A stretch of 33,815 nt of DNA. It comes from an uncultured Methanomicrobiales archaeon (GTDB lineage Archaea; Thermoplasmatota; Thermoplasmata; Methanomassiliicoccales; Methanomethylophilaceae). Both the position numbers and the translations under genes were made by a program. Shown piece by piece: positions 15,757 to 23,729 of the stretch. Each line of letters opens with the position of its first letter. Position 1 is the stretch's first letter. The notes below the pieces were generated by a model. That model was given only the letters and a program-made list of their open reading frames with translations, was not told the DNA's origin and searched no databases. Location: NCBI GenBank assembly GCA_937892275.1, contig CALAVG010000255.1, forward strand, positions 1 to 33,815. Reading direction: 5' to 3'.

Positions 15757-16214
15757 CAGATCTCCTCCTTGAGGTGTCCAGCAGCCATCATGTGCTGCTT
15801 AAGGTGCCTGCGGGACTTGAACATTCCTCCCTTGGCTTTCCTGTAGTAGAGCCTGTACACGGAGGGGGTGATCTTGCCGTCGGCCCTGAGGGTCTTCAGC
15901 TCGTCACGGATGGGCCTGATGGTCGCCATCCAGCGCTCCTTGTCGCGGACGCGGGCGTTCGCCGTTCCCTTCCTGGATCCGGGTCCCTTCCTCTTTCCGC
16001 TGGCCTTCTGTCCCTGCACGTATCTTATCCTGCCCTTCGAGGTTCCGTTCTTGGCCTTCGCCTTAATCAGACCGGATGCGATTGCTGTGCGGATGTCTGC
16101 GCGTGTGATGCAGTCCTCTACTTCCTCGATCTTGTCGGGGTTGATCCAGACCCTGTTCTCACCGCACTTCAGGATCTCTGCGGCCATCCTTCTCTGGTTC
16201 TTCAGGTCGGACAT
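15756..16214 (-). CDS. rpl19e: Ribosomal protein eL19
   Basis: 152 residues from ATG 16214. An archaeal/eukaryotic-specific large-subunit protein: 'NQRRMAAEILKCGENRVWINPDKIEEV' (family start) and a very basic middle with 'GSRKGTANARV', then a C-terminal helix 'KSRRHLKQHMM'. The frame is open further upstream, but that part is antisense-like and overlaps L32e. It starts 2 bases after the L32e stop. Confidence 0.96.
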   Translation of the reverse strand: MSDLKNQRRMAAEILKCGENRVWINPDKIEEVEDCITRADIRTAIASGLIKAKAKNGTSKGRIRYVQGQKASGKRKGPGSRKGTANARVRDKERWMATIRPIRDELKTLRADGKITPSVYRLYYRKAKGGMFKSRRHLKQHMMAAGHLKEEI

Positions 16215-16216
16215 GC

Positions 16217-16918
16217 TCACACCATCCTGTTGAGGATCCTGATACCGAGCTCGTCGGCCCTGTCCTCGATTGCGATTCTCTTCTTCGTTCCAACGGTTCC
16301 GCCGATACGGATTGCCTGCTTCTTGGGGTCGATCTGGTCCAGGTTGTCTACGTTGTAGACGAGGACCTCCTCGAATCCTGTCGGGTGGAGTCCCCTGACG
16401 GAAGCGGGTCCGCGGAATCCGATGTCCACTATGGGTCCGCGCCTCTTGAGTCTCCTCTTCATCTTGGAGTGGATTCCCTTGGGCTTCCTCCATGTGGAGT
16501 CCTTGAACTTTGCGTATCTGAACCACTCCTGCCTCTTGAATGCGGGCCTCCTTCCGGAGATCAGTGCCCTCTTCGCGAGTGCGTCGGTGGTCTCAGCGTC
16601 CAGCTCTGCCTTCTTCTTGACGACGTACTCGGACTCTGCTGCCTCGACGACGACCGCTGCGGGTTCCTCGTCCTTCTTGGCAGTCTCCTTCTTGACGGGC
16701 TCTGCCTTTGCGGGTGCTGCTGCTCCGTCGAATGCGTCCTTCCAGTTGGCCGCGGTCTTGGGTCCGACACCGGACAGGGTCTTGATGACCTCCTTGACCT
16801 TGACATCGTCGTTGACCGCTGCCTTGAGCTCGTCGACTGTATTGATTCCGATCGTCTTGAGCTCTTCGATGTTCTCGTCCGTGATTCCACGGAGATCCTT
16901 GAAGTCTTTCACGGTCAT
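16217..16918 (-). CDS. rpl32e: Ribosomal protein eL32 with N-terminal helix-hairpin-helix extension
   Basis: 233 residues, against about 130 for the minimal protein. The conserved eL32 core occupies about 110-233 ('RPAFKRQEWFRYAKFKDSTW', 'RKPKGIHSKMKRRLKRRGP', 'GLHPTGFEEVLVYNVDNL'). In front are a helix-hairpin-helix domain (about 1-64, ending 'TLSGVGPKTAANWKDAF') and a low-complexity Ala/Lys/Glu linker (65-95). Haloarchaeal eL32 has a comparable extension. Overlaps L6 by 4 bases. Confidence 0.95.
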   Translation of the reverse strand: MTVKDFKDLRGITDENIEELKTIGINTVDELKAAVNDDVKVKEVIKTLSGVGPKTAANWKDAFDGAAAPAKAEPVKKETAKKDEEPAAVVVEAAESEYVVKKKAELDAETTDALAKRALISGRRPAFKRQEWFRYAKFKDSTWRKPKGIHSKMKRRLKRRGPIVDIGFRGPASVRGLHPTGFEEVLVYNVDNLDQIDPKKQAIRIGGTVGTKKRIAIEDRADELGIRILNRMV

Positions 16919-17466
16919 TGTCTCACCTTGTGCGATTTGCCGACGATGTAGATACCGTCCTCGAAGACCCTCTTATCGAAGCCGCCCCTCTGGGTCGCCT
17001 TCTCCATGTTGGCCGCTGTCTGACCGCAGGCCTCGATGTCGATTCCTTCTACGGTGACATCCTGGCCAGAGATCTTGACGGTGCATCCCTTCACGATGTT
17101 GGCGTAACGGGGTGCATGTCCTCCCATGTAGTTGTTGATCTCTACGCGGTCGCCTTTCACTGCAACTTTCATCGGGAAGTGAGAGAACACGATCTTCAGA
17201 TCGTACTTGAATCCCTCTGTGACTCCCCTCACCATGTTCCTGATGTGGGCCACGAAGGTTCCGACCATTGCCTTGTCCTTCACTCTGGGGTACTCGCAGC
17301 TGACGCTGACTTCTCCCTCTCCGACGACAATCTCTATGTTAGGGTACGCGAAGTTTCTGCTTAATTCTCCCTTAGGTCCCTTGACCTTCATGATACCTGC
17401 GTCATATGTGACGGATACCCCACCGGGGATAGCGATGGTGCTTTCGATTTTCCCTGCTATTGTCAT
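16915..17466 (-). CDS. rpl6: Ribosomal protein uL6
   Basis: 183 residues. Two-domain large-subunit protein near the sarcin-ricin loop: 'IPGGVSVTYDAGIMKVKGPKG' at the N-terminus, 'HIRNMVRGVTEGFKYDLKIVFSHFP' in the middle, and 'GIDIEACGQTAANMEKAT' with the C-terminal 'FEDGIYIVGK'. It starts 9 bases after the S8 stop. Confidence 0.96.
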   Translation of the reverse strand: MTIAGKIESTIAIPGGVSVTYDAGIMKVKGPKGELSRNFAYPNIEIVVGEGEVSVSCEYPRVKDKAMVGTFVAHIRNMVRGVTEGFKYDLKIVFSHFPMKVAVKGDRVEINNYMGGHAPRYANIVKGCTVKISGQDVTVEGIDIEACGQTAANMEKATQRGGFDKRVFEDGIYIVGKSHKVRQ

Positions 17467-17475
17467 CTATATTCC

Positions 17476-17865
17476 TCAATACACATAGGCTAACAGTTTT
17501 CCGCCTATTCCAAGCTCTTTGGCGCGCTCCTGTGTGATCACTCCCGCGGTTGTCGTCATGATCAAGAGTCCGAAGTCCTGGGCGGGCAAGAACCTTGCCT
17601 CGACCTTCTCGACATCGGTGACCTTGACGGAATACCTGGGTTTGATGACACCACAGTCGTTGATTGCTCCATCGAGCATGACGTGGAATTTGCCTGCCTT
17701 TCCATCCTCGACGTACTCGAACTGACTGATGTAACCTGCGTCCTGCATGACCTTCAGCACACGGCCGATGAGCTTAGAGGACGGCTCGATTACACAGTCG
17801 GACTTTCCGTTGACGGATGCGTTCTTTATTACGCACATTGCGTCATTAAGTGGATCGCTCTGCAT
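17476..17865 (-). CDS. rps8: Ribosomal protein uS8
   Basis: 129 residues. Small-subunit assembly protein: N-terminal 'DPLNDAMCVIKNASVNGKSD', and the rRNA-binding C-terminal part 'FGLLIMTTTAGVITQERAKE' ending 'GGKLLAYVY'. It starts 10 bases after the S14 stop. Confidence 0.96.
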   Translation of the reverse strand: MQSDPLNDAMCVIKNASVNGKSDCVIEPSSKLIGRVLKVMQDAGYISQFEYVEDGKAGKFHVMLDGAINDCGVIKPRYSVKVTDVEKVEARFLPAQDFGLLIMTTTAGVITQERAKELGIGGKLLAYVY

Positions 17866-17875
17866 TTATGTCACC

Positions 17876-18037
17876 TCACGAATACTTCTTGAAACCGAGC
17901 TCCGGAGCCATGTCCCTGAAGCACTGGCGGCACAGATGCATTCCGTATCTCCTGATGATTCCTCTGCGGCGTCCGCAGCGGGTGCATCCAATGGATCTTC
18001 CGAACTGTTTCTTTGGTTTCTGTGTGTTCTCTTTCAC
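17876..18037 (-). CDS. rps14: Ribosomal protein uS14, zinc-binding form
   Basis: Only 53 residues, easily missed, starting at GTG 18037 whose bases overlap the L5 stop (GTGA). Four cysteines in two pairs, CTRC (18-21) and CRQC (36-39), form the zinc site of the short S14. 'GFKKYS' is the usual archaeal C-terminus. GAGGTGG lies just upstream. Confidence 0.95.
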   Translation of the reverse strand: MKENTQKPKKQFGRSIGCTRCGRRRGIIRRYGMHLCRQCFRDMAPELGFKKYS

Positions 18038-18543
18038 TGGACCACCTCGATCTGGAAGTTGTCTTTCATGTATTGGATCGCTTCCTCGCGTCCGACACGG
18101 TGGGACTTGGGGATCCTCCTCTTGAGAAGGGCCCTCTGTGTGATCCTGTTTCCGGGTCTCCTGAGGACGACGCTGATATCCATTCCGAAGATACCGATCT
18201 CGGGGTCGTATTTCATTCCCTCGAAGTCGGTGTAGTCGGAGATACCGAAGGACATATTGCCCTCCTTGTCGAAGGAGTACTCGGGCACGCGCATCTCCCT
18301 GATGGAGAGTGCCTGCTTGACGAAGTCGATGGCTGCGTCTCCCCTGAGGGTGACCTTGCATCCGAGAGGCATTCCCTCACGGATTCCGAGGTCCCTGTTG
18401 ACGGTCTTGGACAGAGTCTCTACGGGCTTCTGCTTCGTTACCATCTCGAGGACCTTCTCTGCCTTTGCGAGCCTCTCTCCGGCCTCGCCGACACCGATGT
18501 TGACGACGACTTTCTCGACGTGGAGATCTCTCATTCCGCTCAT
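18034..18543 (-). CDS. rpl5: Ribosomal protein uL5
   Basis: 169 residues from ATG 18543. Binds 5S rRNA and contacts P-site tRNA. Family segments are 'VEKVVVNIGVGEAGERLAKAE', 'REGMPLGCKVTLRG' and 'RRPGNRITQRALLKRRIPKSH'. The start overlaps the S4e stop by four bases; a second ATG lies three codons in. Confidence 0.96.
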   Translation of the reverse strand: MSGMRDLHVEKVVVNIGVGEAGERLAKAEKVLEMVTKQKPVETLSKTVNRDLGIREGMPLGCKVTLRGDAAIDFVKQALSIREMRVPEYSFDKEGNMSFGISDYTDFEGMKYDPEIGIFGMDISVVLRRPGNRITQRALLKRRIPKSHRVGREEAIQYMKDNFQIEVVQ

Positions 18544-19244
18544 TCGGATGCCTCCACTGTGATCGCAGGCTTGTCCGCTCCGATGATGAAGCAGTTGTCC
18601 ACGATGGTCTGGGTGTCGTCGCTGAAGACTACGATGTTGGGGGCGGATCCGCGGATGACCTGGACCTCTTTGACGGTCTTGATCTTTCCGGACTGTGCTC
18701 CTTCCTTGATCAGTACGCATGCTCCTGCCGCGAAGGGGAAGCACTCTGCGATCTTCTGACCCTCGTACTCGACCTTCAGTGTGTCGCCGCACTTGTAGTC
18801 GTTCTTATCCAATGTGATGTTCCTTCCACCGCTGAGGTTCAGCTGGAACTTGCCGTCCCTGATGACGGTCTTGTCCTGGATCTTGTAGAGTCCCCATGCT
18901 GCCTCATCCTTGGGGATGGGGACGAGCGTGAGCTTTCCCTTGTTGGTGATGAACATACGGTAGTACAGGTCCATCTTGGGGATGGAAACCGCGTCCATGA
19001 ATCCGATCGGTGCCTTGGGGTCCTTGACGGCCTTGCCGTTAACGAACAGGTCGCGGTTACCGATGATCCTCTTAGCTTCTCTGGCGGTGTCACATGCTTC
19101 GATCATGTCCCTGAGCACGATGACAGCTGCCATGGAGTCCTCAACGGAGTGAGCTCCGGCGTTCTGCTTCGTGATGAAGACGCTTGCCTTCCTCTTCAGG
19201 GGCCATGACCTGGGCGCTGCCAATCTTTTCATGTGGTCGCTCAT
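18540..19244 (-). CDS. rps4e: Ribosomal protein eS4
   Basis: 234 residues; archaeal/eukaryotic small-subunit protein. 'MKRLAAPRSWPLKRKASVF' is the conserved N-terminus, followed by an S4-type RNA-binding domain ('AKRIIGNRDLFVNGKAVKDP'), the central domain, and a KOW-like C-terminal segment 'CVLIKEGAQSGKIKTVKEV'. Overlaps L24 by 4 bases. Confidence 0.96.
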   Translation of the reverse strand: MSDHMKRLAAPRSWPLKRKASVFITKQNAGAHSVEDSMAAVIVLRDMIEACDTAREAKRIIGNRDLFVNGKAVKDPKAPIGFMDAVSIPKMDLYYRMFITNKGKLTLVPIPKDEAAWGLYKIQDKTVIRDGKFQLNLSGGRNITLDKNDYKCGDTLKVEYEGQKIAECFPFAAGACVLIKEGAQSGKIKTVKEVQVIRGSAPNIVVFSDDTQTIVDNCFIIGADKPAITVEASE

Positions 19245-19612
19245 TCTTTAGCCTCCTTCTTAGACAGTGAATCCATTCTCCATGCGTCCTCTGTGTTCAG
19301 CTTTGTGATCACAAGGTTGGATGCGTGGATGGGCCTCTCGGTCTCAGTTCCGTCCGCCTGCTTGATCGTGACGCCTTCGATAGCGACACGTCCGGTCTTG
19401 GTGTAGACGCTGACGACCTTACCCTCGATATTCTTGATGTCCTCGTTTCCGCGTACGACGACGACGGTGTCTCCCTTGCAGACCCTTGCGGCGCGCTTGC
19501 CATACTTCTGGCGGAGGTCGTCGCTGAGGTGAGCGGAGAGCATCTTCCTCTTAACGTGTGCGGTCGCGTTGGCCTGTGCCTTTCTCTGTGTCCTTGCTTT
19601 GCTGCTAACCAT
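19241..19612 (-). CDS. rpl24: Ribosomal protein uL24
   Basis: 123 residues. Early-assembly large-subunit protein: basic N-terminus, 'MLSAHLSDDLRQKYGKRAARV', and the KOW motif 'VCKGDTVVVVRGNEDIKNIEG', then 'IHASNLVITKLN'. It starts 10 bases after the L14 stop. Confidence 0.96.
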   Translation of the reverse strand: MVSSKARTQRKAQANATAHVKRKMLSAHLSDDLRQKYGKRAARVCKGDTVVVVRGNEDIKNIEGKVVSVYTKTGRVAIEGVTIKQADGTETERPIHASNLVITKLNTEDAWRMDSLSKKEAKE

Positions 19613-19622
19613 TTCTCACACC

Positions 19623-20021
19623 TCAGATGATAGTGCTCGCGGTAGCGGACACACGGGGCCACCTCTCGGCAGCTTCCCTGGCTACGGGGCCTTTGATATC
19701 TGTTCCCTTGACTTCTCCGGTCTCGGTCGTGATGACGGCCGCGTTGTCCTCGAAGAAGACCATGGTTCCATCGGGTCTCCTCATGGGGCGCCTCTGGCGG
19801 ACGATGACCGCGAATACGATCTGTCTCCTCATTGCGGGCGTTCCCTTCTTGACCGATGCGATTACGAGATCCCCGACTCCTGCGCTGGGGACCCTCCTTG
19901 CTGTACCGTGGTATCCGGGGACCGTGATGATCTCGATTACCTTGGCACCTGTGTTGTCGATGACATCGAGCTGTGAACCGTTCTGAAGTCCTCTTGTCTG
20001 TTTTCCGGCAATTCCCTTCAT
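19623..20021 (-). CDS. rpl14: Ribosomal protein uL14
   Basis: 132 residues from ATG 20021. Binds 23S rRNA at the subunit interface. 'SQLDVIDNTGAKVIEIITV', 'SAGVGDLVIASVKKGTP' and 'IVRQRRPMRRPDGTMVFFED' are diagnostic, and 'GPVAREAAERWPRVSATAS' is the conserved end. Confidence 0.97.
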   Translation of the reverse strand: MKGIAGKQTRGLQNGSQLDVIDNTGAKVIEIITVPGYHGTARRVPSAGVGDLVIASVKKGTPAMRRQIVFAVIVRQRRPMRRPDGTMVFFEDNAAVITTETGEVKGTDIKGPVAREAAERWPRVSATASTII

Positions 20022-20026
20022 TTGAA

Positions 20027-20359
20027 TCACTCCTTCTTCTCGATGACTGCGAAAGACACTGTCTTCGCCAGGGGCCTGCATTCCGCGATGGTGACCCTGT
20101 CGCCGACCTTGAGTCCGAGGCAGGGTGCCGCGTGTGCGACGTACCTGCTGGACTTCTTCTCGTATCTCTCGTACTTGTGCACATATCTCATGTAGTTGCG
20201 CTCTACGACGACGGTCTTGTTCATCCTGACCGTGGCAACCACTCCGTCGATCGTCTGTCCCCTGACCGGAAGCGTCCCGTGGAAGGGGCAGTTGGGGTCA
20301 TTGCACTCCGAAGTAGGAGGGACGACGTCGATTCCGATGTCCTTGATTTTTGCTGTCAT
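20027..20359 (-). CDS. rps17: Ribosomal protein uS17
   Basis: 110 residues from ATG 20359, which has AGGTG at the right distance; the GTG three codons upstream lies inside that site. The N-terminal archaeal part has 'CNDPNCPFHG', then the OB-fold 'GVVATVRMNKTVVVERNY' and 'LKVGDRVTIAECRPLAKTVSF'. Binds 16S rRNA. Confidence 0.96.
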   Translation of the reverse strand: MTAKIKDIGIDVVPPTSECNDPNCPFHGTLPVRGQTIDGVVATVRMNKTVVVERNYMRYVHKYERYEKKSSRYVAHAAPCLGLKVGDRVTIAECRPLAKTVSFAVIEKKE

Positions 20360-20364
20360 TTTAT

Positions 20365-20619
20365 TCACCTAACCTTTTTGATTCTGTCCTCTGGTCGGTA
20401 AACTATCTTTGATCCGATGATGTCGATGTTTTTGCCTTCATACGTGAATCTGAATTCATTGCCTGACTTGGGTACCATTCTCTCAGTTCCGGCCGAATCG
20501 ATGGTAAACGTGTTCTTGGTCTCGTCGACCACCTTACCGGATATTCCCGAGTATGGTGAAGACAGCACTTCCACGTTCAGTCCGATGAACTCAGTCCTCA
20601 TGAAGATATTATCTTTCAT
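20365..20619 (-). CDS. rnp1: RNase P protein component 1 (Rpp29/Pop4)
   Basis: 84 residues. Protein subunit of archaeal RNase P that binds the RNA's specificity domain. 'FIGLNVEVLSSPYSGISGKV', 'VDETKNTFTI' and 'GTERMVPKSGNEFRF' match the Sm-like Rpp29 fold, and its place between aIF1 and S17 is the standard archaeal location. It overlaps the aIF1 stop by 4 bases. The cognate RNA candidate is at 3653-3970. Confidence 0.94.
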   Translation of the reverse strand: MKDNIFMRTEFIGLNVEVLSSPYSGISGKVVDETKNTFTIDSAGTERMVPKSGNEFRFTYEGKNIDIIGSKIVYRPEDRIKKVR

Positions 20620-20915
20620 CTTACCTCTGTGCGGAATCCCATTTCCTCCAGGACGACTTTCACACGTTTCTTGTGATCGCCCTGAAGCTCGATGCGTCCG
20701 TCCTTGTATGTTCCGCCGGCGGCGCACTTGTTCTTCAGCTGTTTTGCCAGGTCCGCGATGTCGATGTCGTTCTCATCGATTCCGTCGACGATAGTGACCA
20801 TCTTTCCGTACCTGCGGCTGTCGACCGAAATCCTCACAGTCTGCTGCTCACGTGCGATCTCCTCGCACATGCACAGCTCCTTAGGTAGTCCACATACTGA
20901 GCAAATCTCAGCCAT
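20616..20915 (-). CDS. Translation initiation factor aIF1 (SUI1 family)
   Basis: 99 residues. SUI1-domain factor that promotes accurate start-codon selection on the 30S subunit. A short N-terminal zinc-ribbon-like 'CSVCGLPKELCMC' precedes the SUI1 core ('KMVTIVDGI', 'LAKQLKNKCAAGGTYKDGRI', 'IELQGDHKKRVKVVLEEMGF'). The A of the L29 stop is the A of its ATG. Confidence 0.94.
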   Translation of the reverse strand: MAEICSVCGLPKELCMCEEIAREQQTVRISVDSRRYGKMVTIVDGIDENDIDIADLAKQLKNKCAAGGTYKDGRIELQGDHKKRVKVVLEEMGFRTEVR

Positions 20916-21118
20916 CAGATCTTTTCCTCCTCCTTCTGGACGGTCAGGATGCGAGCGATGTTGAGCCTGAGGGCCTTGATGGCTCCGGGGCTCGAGGGAG
21001 CGCCTCCCATTGCGGAGACTCCCCTCTCGTGCATCAGTTCGTCGCGGAGCTCTTTCAACTTCTGGTTGCGCTCCTCGACGGACATGTTCCTGATGTCTGC
21101 TGTCTTAAGGGATGCCAT
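20915..21118 (-). CDS. rpl29: Ribosomal protein uL29
   Basis: 67 residues, a two-helix protein near the exit tunnel: 'IRNMSVEERNQKLKELRDEL' then 'PGAIKALRLNIARILTVQKE'. It starts 1 base after the S3 stop. Confidence 0.96.
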   Translation of the reverse strand: MASLKTADIRNMSVEERNQKLKELRDELMHERGVSAMGGAPSSPGAIKALRLNIARILTVQKEEEKI

Positions 21119-21119
21119 C

Positions 21120-21809
21120 TCACTGCACCTCCTCTGTTACCTCAGCCTCGGCCTCGGCGGGTGCCTCGACCTTGGGTGCGGCGAAGAGGTCGGGAAGGAC
21201 TGCCGCGGCCTCTGTCTTGTTCAAGACAGTGATGTCTGCGGGCATCTTTGCGTCCTTCACCATGATCTCTACGGTGACTCCGATGACTCCCATCTTCAAC
21301 TTGGCGACGGCGTAGCCGTGCTCGATGAACTGGGTCTTAGTGTCTCCGCAGAACTTGATGTTACCCTCTTTGAACTTCTCTGTTCTGTGTCTCTGTCCGG
21401 AGAGCTTTCCTGCCACGATGATGTAGCATCCGCGTGCTCCGGCGTCCATGATCCTGCGGACCGTGGAGTGTCCAGCTCTGCGGAAGTGCCATCCCCTCTC
21501 AAGGGAGAAGGCCAGCTTCTCGGCCATGATCTGTGCGTTGAGGCTTGCGTTCTCGACTTCCTGAACCTCGATCTGGGGGCTGTCGAAGCCGTACTGCTCC
21601 TCGATTACCTGGGTCAGATTCTTGATTGTCTGACCGCGCCTTCCGATGACGAGTCCGGGCCTCTCTGTCGTGAGGATGACACGGGTTCCCATGGGCGTCC
21701 TCTGGACTTCGAGTCCTCCGAATCCCGCACGGCTTACCTCTTTCATGAGGTACTCCTTGAGCAGGACCCTGCGTACGTGCTCGGCAACGATCTTTCTCTC
21801 TGCTGCCAT
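21120..21809 (-). CDS. rps3: Ribosomal protein uS3
   Basis: 229 residues from ATG 21809. mRNA-entry protein with a KH domain: 'PMGTRVILTTERPGLVIGRRG' then 'QTIKNLTQVIEEQYG'. The C-terminal domain has 'RRAGHSTVRRIMDAGARGCY' and 'IIVAGKLSGQRHRTEKFKEG', followed by an Ala/Glu-rich tail. It starts 1 base after the L22 stop. Confidence 0.97.
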   Translation of the reverse strand: MAAERKIVAEHVRRVLLKEYLMKEVSRAGFGGLEVQRTPMGTRVILTTERPGLVIGRRGQTIKNLTQVIEEQYGFDSPQIEVQEVENASLNAQIMAEKLAFSLERGWHFRRAGHSTVRRIMDAGARGCYIIVAGKLSGQRHRTEKFKEGNIKFCGDTKTQFIEHGYAVAKLKMGVIGVTVEIMVKDAKMPADITVLNKTEAAAVLPDLFAAPKVEAPAEAEAEVTEEVQ

Positions 21810-21810
21810 T

Positions 21811-22263
21811 TCACTCAACCTCCTGGATGATGACTTCCACGTTGACGGTATCCTGGTTCCACTCGGTCGCACGGCCGTGTGCCCTGGGCATGTGTCCGGG
21901 GATGACCTGACCTCTGGAAACGGAGATGGTCGCGATTGCCATGTTGGAGACGTCAAGTCCCTTGTACTCGGCGTTCGCAGCTGCGCTGTCGAGAACTCCG
22001 AGGATGGCCTTCGCTGCCTTAACGGGGTATCTTCCGGGTCCGACTCCTGCCTTGTGTGATACTCTCTTGTTGTATCTCTTAAGGGGAACGGGCCTCTTCT
22101 TCTCGATCACTTCCTCGAGAGCCTTCTGTGCGGTCTCGACTTTCATTCCGCGTATCATTCCGGCGACCTCGCGGGCGAACTTGGGGGAGACGGGCATCTC
22201 CTTTCCGAGTGCCTTTGCTGTCGTGTCGGGGTCAGCTACTGCAGTATATCCTGAATTTACCAT
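21811..22263 (-). CDS. rpl22: Ribosomal protein uL22
   Basis: 150 residues from ATG 22263; a GTG three codons upstream is less well placed relative to GAGGTG. Lines the exit tunnel. 'KFAREVAGMIRGMKVETAQK', 'KRYNKRVSHKAGVGPGRYPV' and the C-terminal 'HMPRAHGRATEWNQDTVNVE' are characteristic. Confidence 0.96.
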   Translation of the reverse strand: MVNSGYTAVADPDTTAKALGKEMPVSPKFAREVAGMIRGMKVETAQKALEEVIEKKRPVPLKRYNKRVSHKAGVGPGRYPVKAAKAILGVLDSAAANAEYKGLDVSNMAIATISVSRGQVIPGHMPRAHGRATEWNQDTVNVEVIIQEVE

Positions 22264-22273
22264 ATCTGACACC

Positions 22274-22735
22274 TCACTTCAACGGCATGAACTTGGACGA
22301 TCTGGTTGCACCGACTCCGGGTCCGGAGTGCACTGGAGGCTTCCTTGTCTGGACGAACTCTCCGATGAAGCAGCCGATCATCTCGGGCTTGATCTCAAAC
22401 TCTTTGAACTCGCGTCCGTTGTAAACTGCGACGCTCTTTCCCACGAACTGGGGTATGATCGGCAGGTCCCTGCGGTGTGTCCTCACGGTTCCGGTAGCGG
22501 ACATGAGGTTGTCGAACAGGAGCTGCTGCTCGTAGTTCAGACCGCGGAGGTATGTCCTCCTTGCCCTTGAGGGCAGGATTCCGAGGACTTCCTCGAAGGG
22601 CATGGCGAGCAGCTCTTCCATTGTGAATCCGCGGAACAGGAACTCCTTCTTCCTGCGTGCCTGGATTGCCGACGCCTTCTTCCTGGACTTCCTCCTCGAT
22701 GCTTTTGCCGATCCTGCAATAATCTTCTTTGCCAT
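22274..22735 (-). CDS. rps19: Ribosomal protein uS19
   Basis: 153 residues from ATG 22735. Head protein of the small subunit: basic archaeal N-terminal extension (about 1-35), then 'FRGFTMEELLAMPFEEVL' and the core 'THRRDLPIIPQFVGKSVAVY', 'FVQTRKPPVHSGPGVGATRS'. Confidence 0.96.
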   Translation of the reverse strand: MAKKIIAGSAKASRRKSRKKASAIQARRKKEFLFRGFTMEELLAMPFEEVLGILPSRARRTYLRGLNYEQQLLFDNLMSATGTVRTHRRDLPIIPQFVGKSVAVYNGREFKEFEIKPEMIGCFIGEFVQTRKPPVHSGPGVGATRSSKFMPLK

Positions 22736-22740
22736 TGCAA

Positions 22741-23436
22741 TCACTTCCTTATTTTCTTCTTAGGAGGCAGGAATCCTACCTTCTGACCAGGCGATGCTGT
22801 CCTCTTCTGACAGTTGGGTCCTCCGACGTGGGCGTGACTTCCTCCTCCGTGGGGGTGGTCGACAGGGTTCATTGCGACTCCCTTCGTCTTGAAGGGTGCC
22901 TTTGACCTGGACCTGAGTGTCAGAACGTTCTTACCTGCTTTCGCGAGGGGCTTGTCTCCCCTTCCGCCTCCAGCGACGACACCGACTGCGGCGCGGCAGC
23001 TGGGGCTGAACTCTTTGATGACTCCTGAGGGCATGAGGACCATGACCTTGTCTCCCCTGGAGACGACGGTACCAGAGGATCCGGCGGTCTTCACGAACTT
23101 TCCACCGTCGCCGGGCCTTGCCTCGACGTTGTGGACGAGCGTTCCCTCGGGAATGTTCGAGAGCATCATTATGTTTCCAGCTGCGACCTGGGTTCCGCCG
23201 ATGACGATCGTCTGACCGACCTTGGTTCCCTCGACTGCCAGCTGGTAGTCTGTCTTACCGTTCACGTCGAGCACTGCGAGAGGGCATGTCCTTCCGGGTG
23301 CCTGGATCAGGTCCTTGATGACTGCGGTTCCCTCGTTGAATGCGGGGAGCCTGACGTCATCGACGTGCCTGTGGCTGGGTGAGCGGTACAAAGAGGTTCC
23401 GCGACCCCTTCTCATTGGTATCAATCTTTTTCCCAT
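22741..23436 (-). CDS. rpl2: Ribosomal protein uL2
   Basis: 231 residues from ATG 23436 with GAGGTG upstream. Core protein near the peptidyl-transferase centre. 'HNVEARPGDGGKFVKTAGSS' and the diagnostic 'VAMNPVDHPHGGGSHAHVGG' loop with its essential histidine are intact. Confidence 0.98.
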   Translation of the reverse strand: MGKRLIPMRRGRGTSLYRSPSHRHVDDVRLPAFNEGTAVIKDLIQAPGRTCPLAVLDVNGKTDYQLAVEGTKVGQTIVIGGTQVAAGNIMMLSNIPEGTLVHNVEARPGDGGKFVKTAGSSGTVVSRGDKVMVLMPSGVIKEFSPSCRAAVGVVAGGGRGDKPLAKAGKNVLTLRSRSKAPFKTKGVAMNPVDHPHGGGSHAHVGGPNCQKRTASPGQKVGFLPPKKKIRK

Positions 23437-23447
23437 AATCACTCACC

Positions 23448-23729
23448 TCAGAAGACTCCGACCCTCATACCTACATCCTCTGCGGAGTATCCGTCCGCGA
23501 GCTTGATGATGGCGTGCTTTCCGTCCTTCTGGATCTTTGTCCAGACTTTGTCTACCTTAACCTCGAAGCGCTCCTCGAAGACGGTCTTGATCATCTGCTT
23601 GTCAGCATGCCTGTTGACGATGAACTCGAGTCTGTTTCCGTCCTTGAAGTTCTGCGTGGGGGTTCCGGTCATGTGGTTCGTCGACTTCTCTGTGACGAAC
23701 GGTCTGATGAGAACATCACTCTGCTTCAT
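23448..23729 (-). CDS. rpl23: Ribosomal protein uL23
   Basis: 93 residues from ATG 23729. Docking site for SRP and other factors at the tunnel exit. 'VLIRPFVTEKST' and 'LEFIVNRHADKQMIKTVFEE' are the family signature. Its ATG overlaps the L4 stop by four bases. Confidence 0.95.
   Translation of the reverse strand: MKQSDVLIRPFVTEKSTNHMTGTPTQNFKDGNRLEFIVNRHADKQMIKTVFEERFEVKVDKVWTKIQKDGKHAIIKLADGYSAEDVGMRVGVF

Noticed and set aside
15756..16526. 256-residue version of the eL19 frame
   Set aside because: The extra N-terminal part overlaps L32e in another frame and is Gln/Arg-rich shadow sequence; the family start matches ATG 16214.
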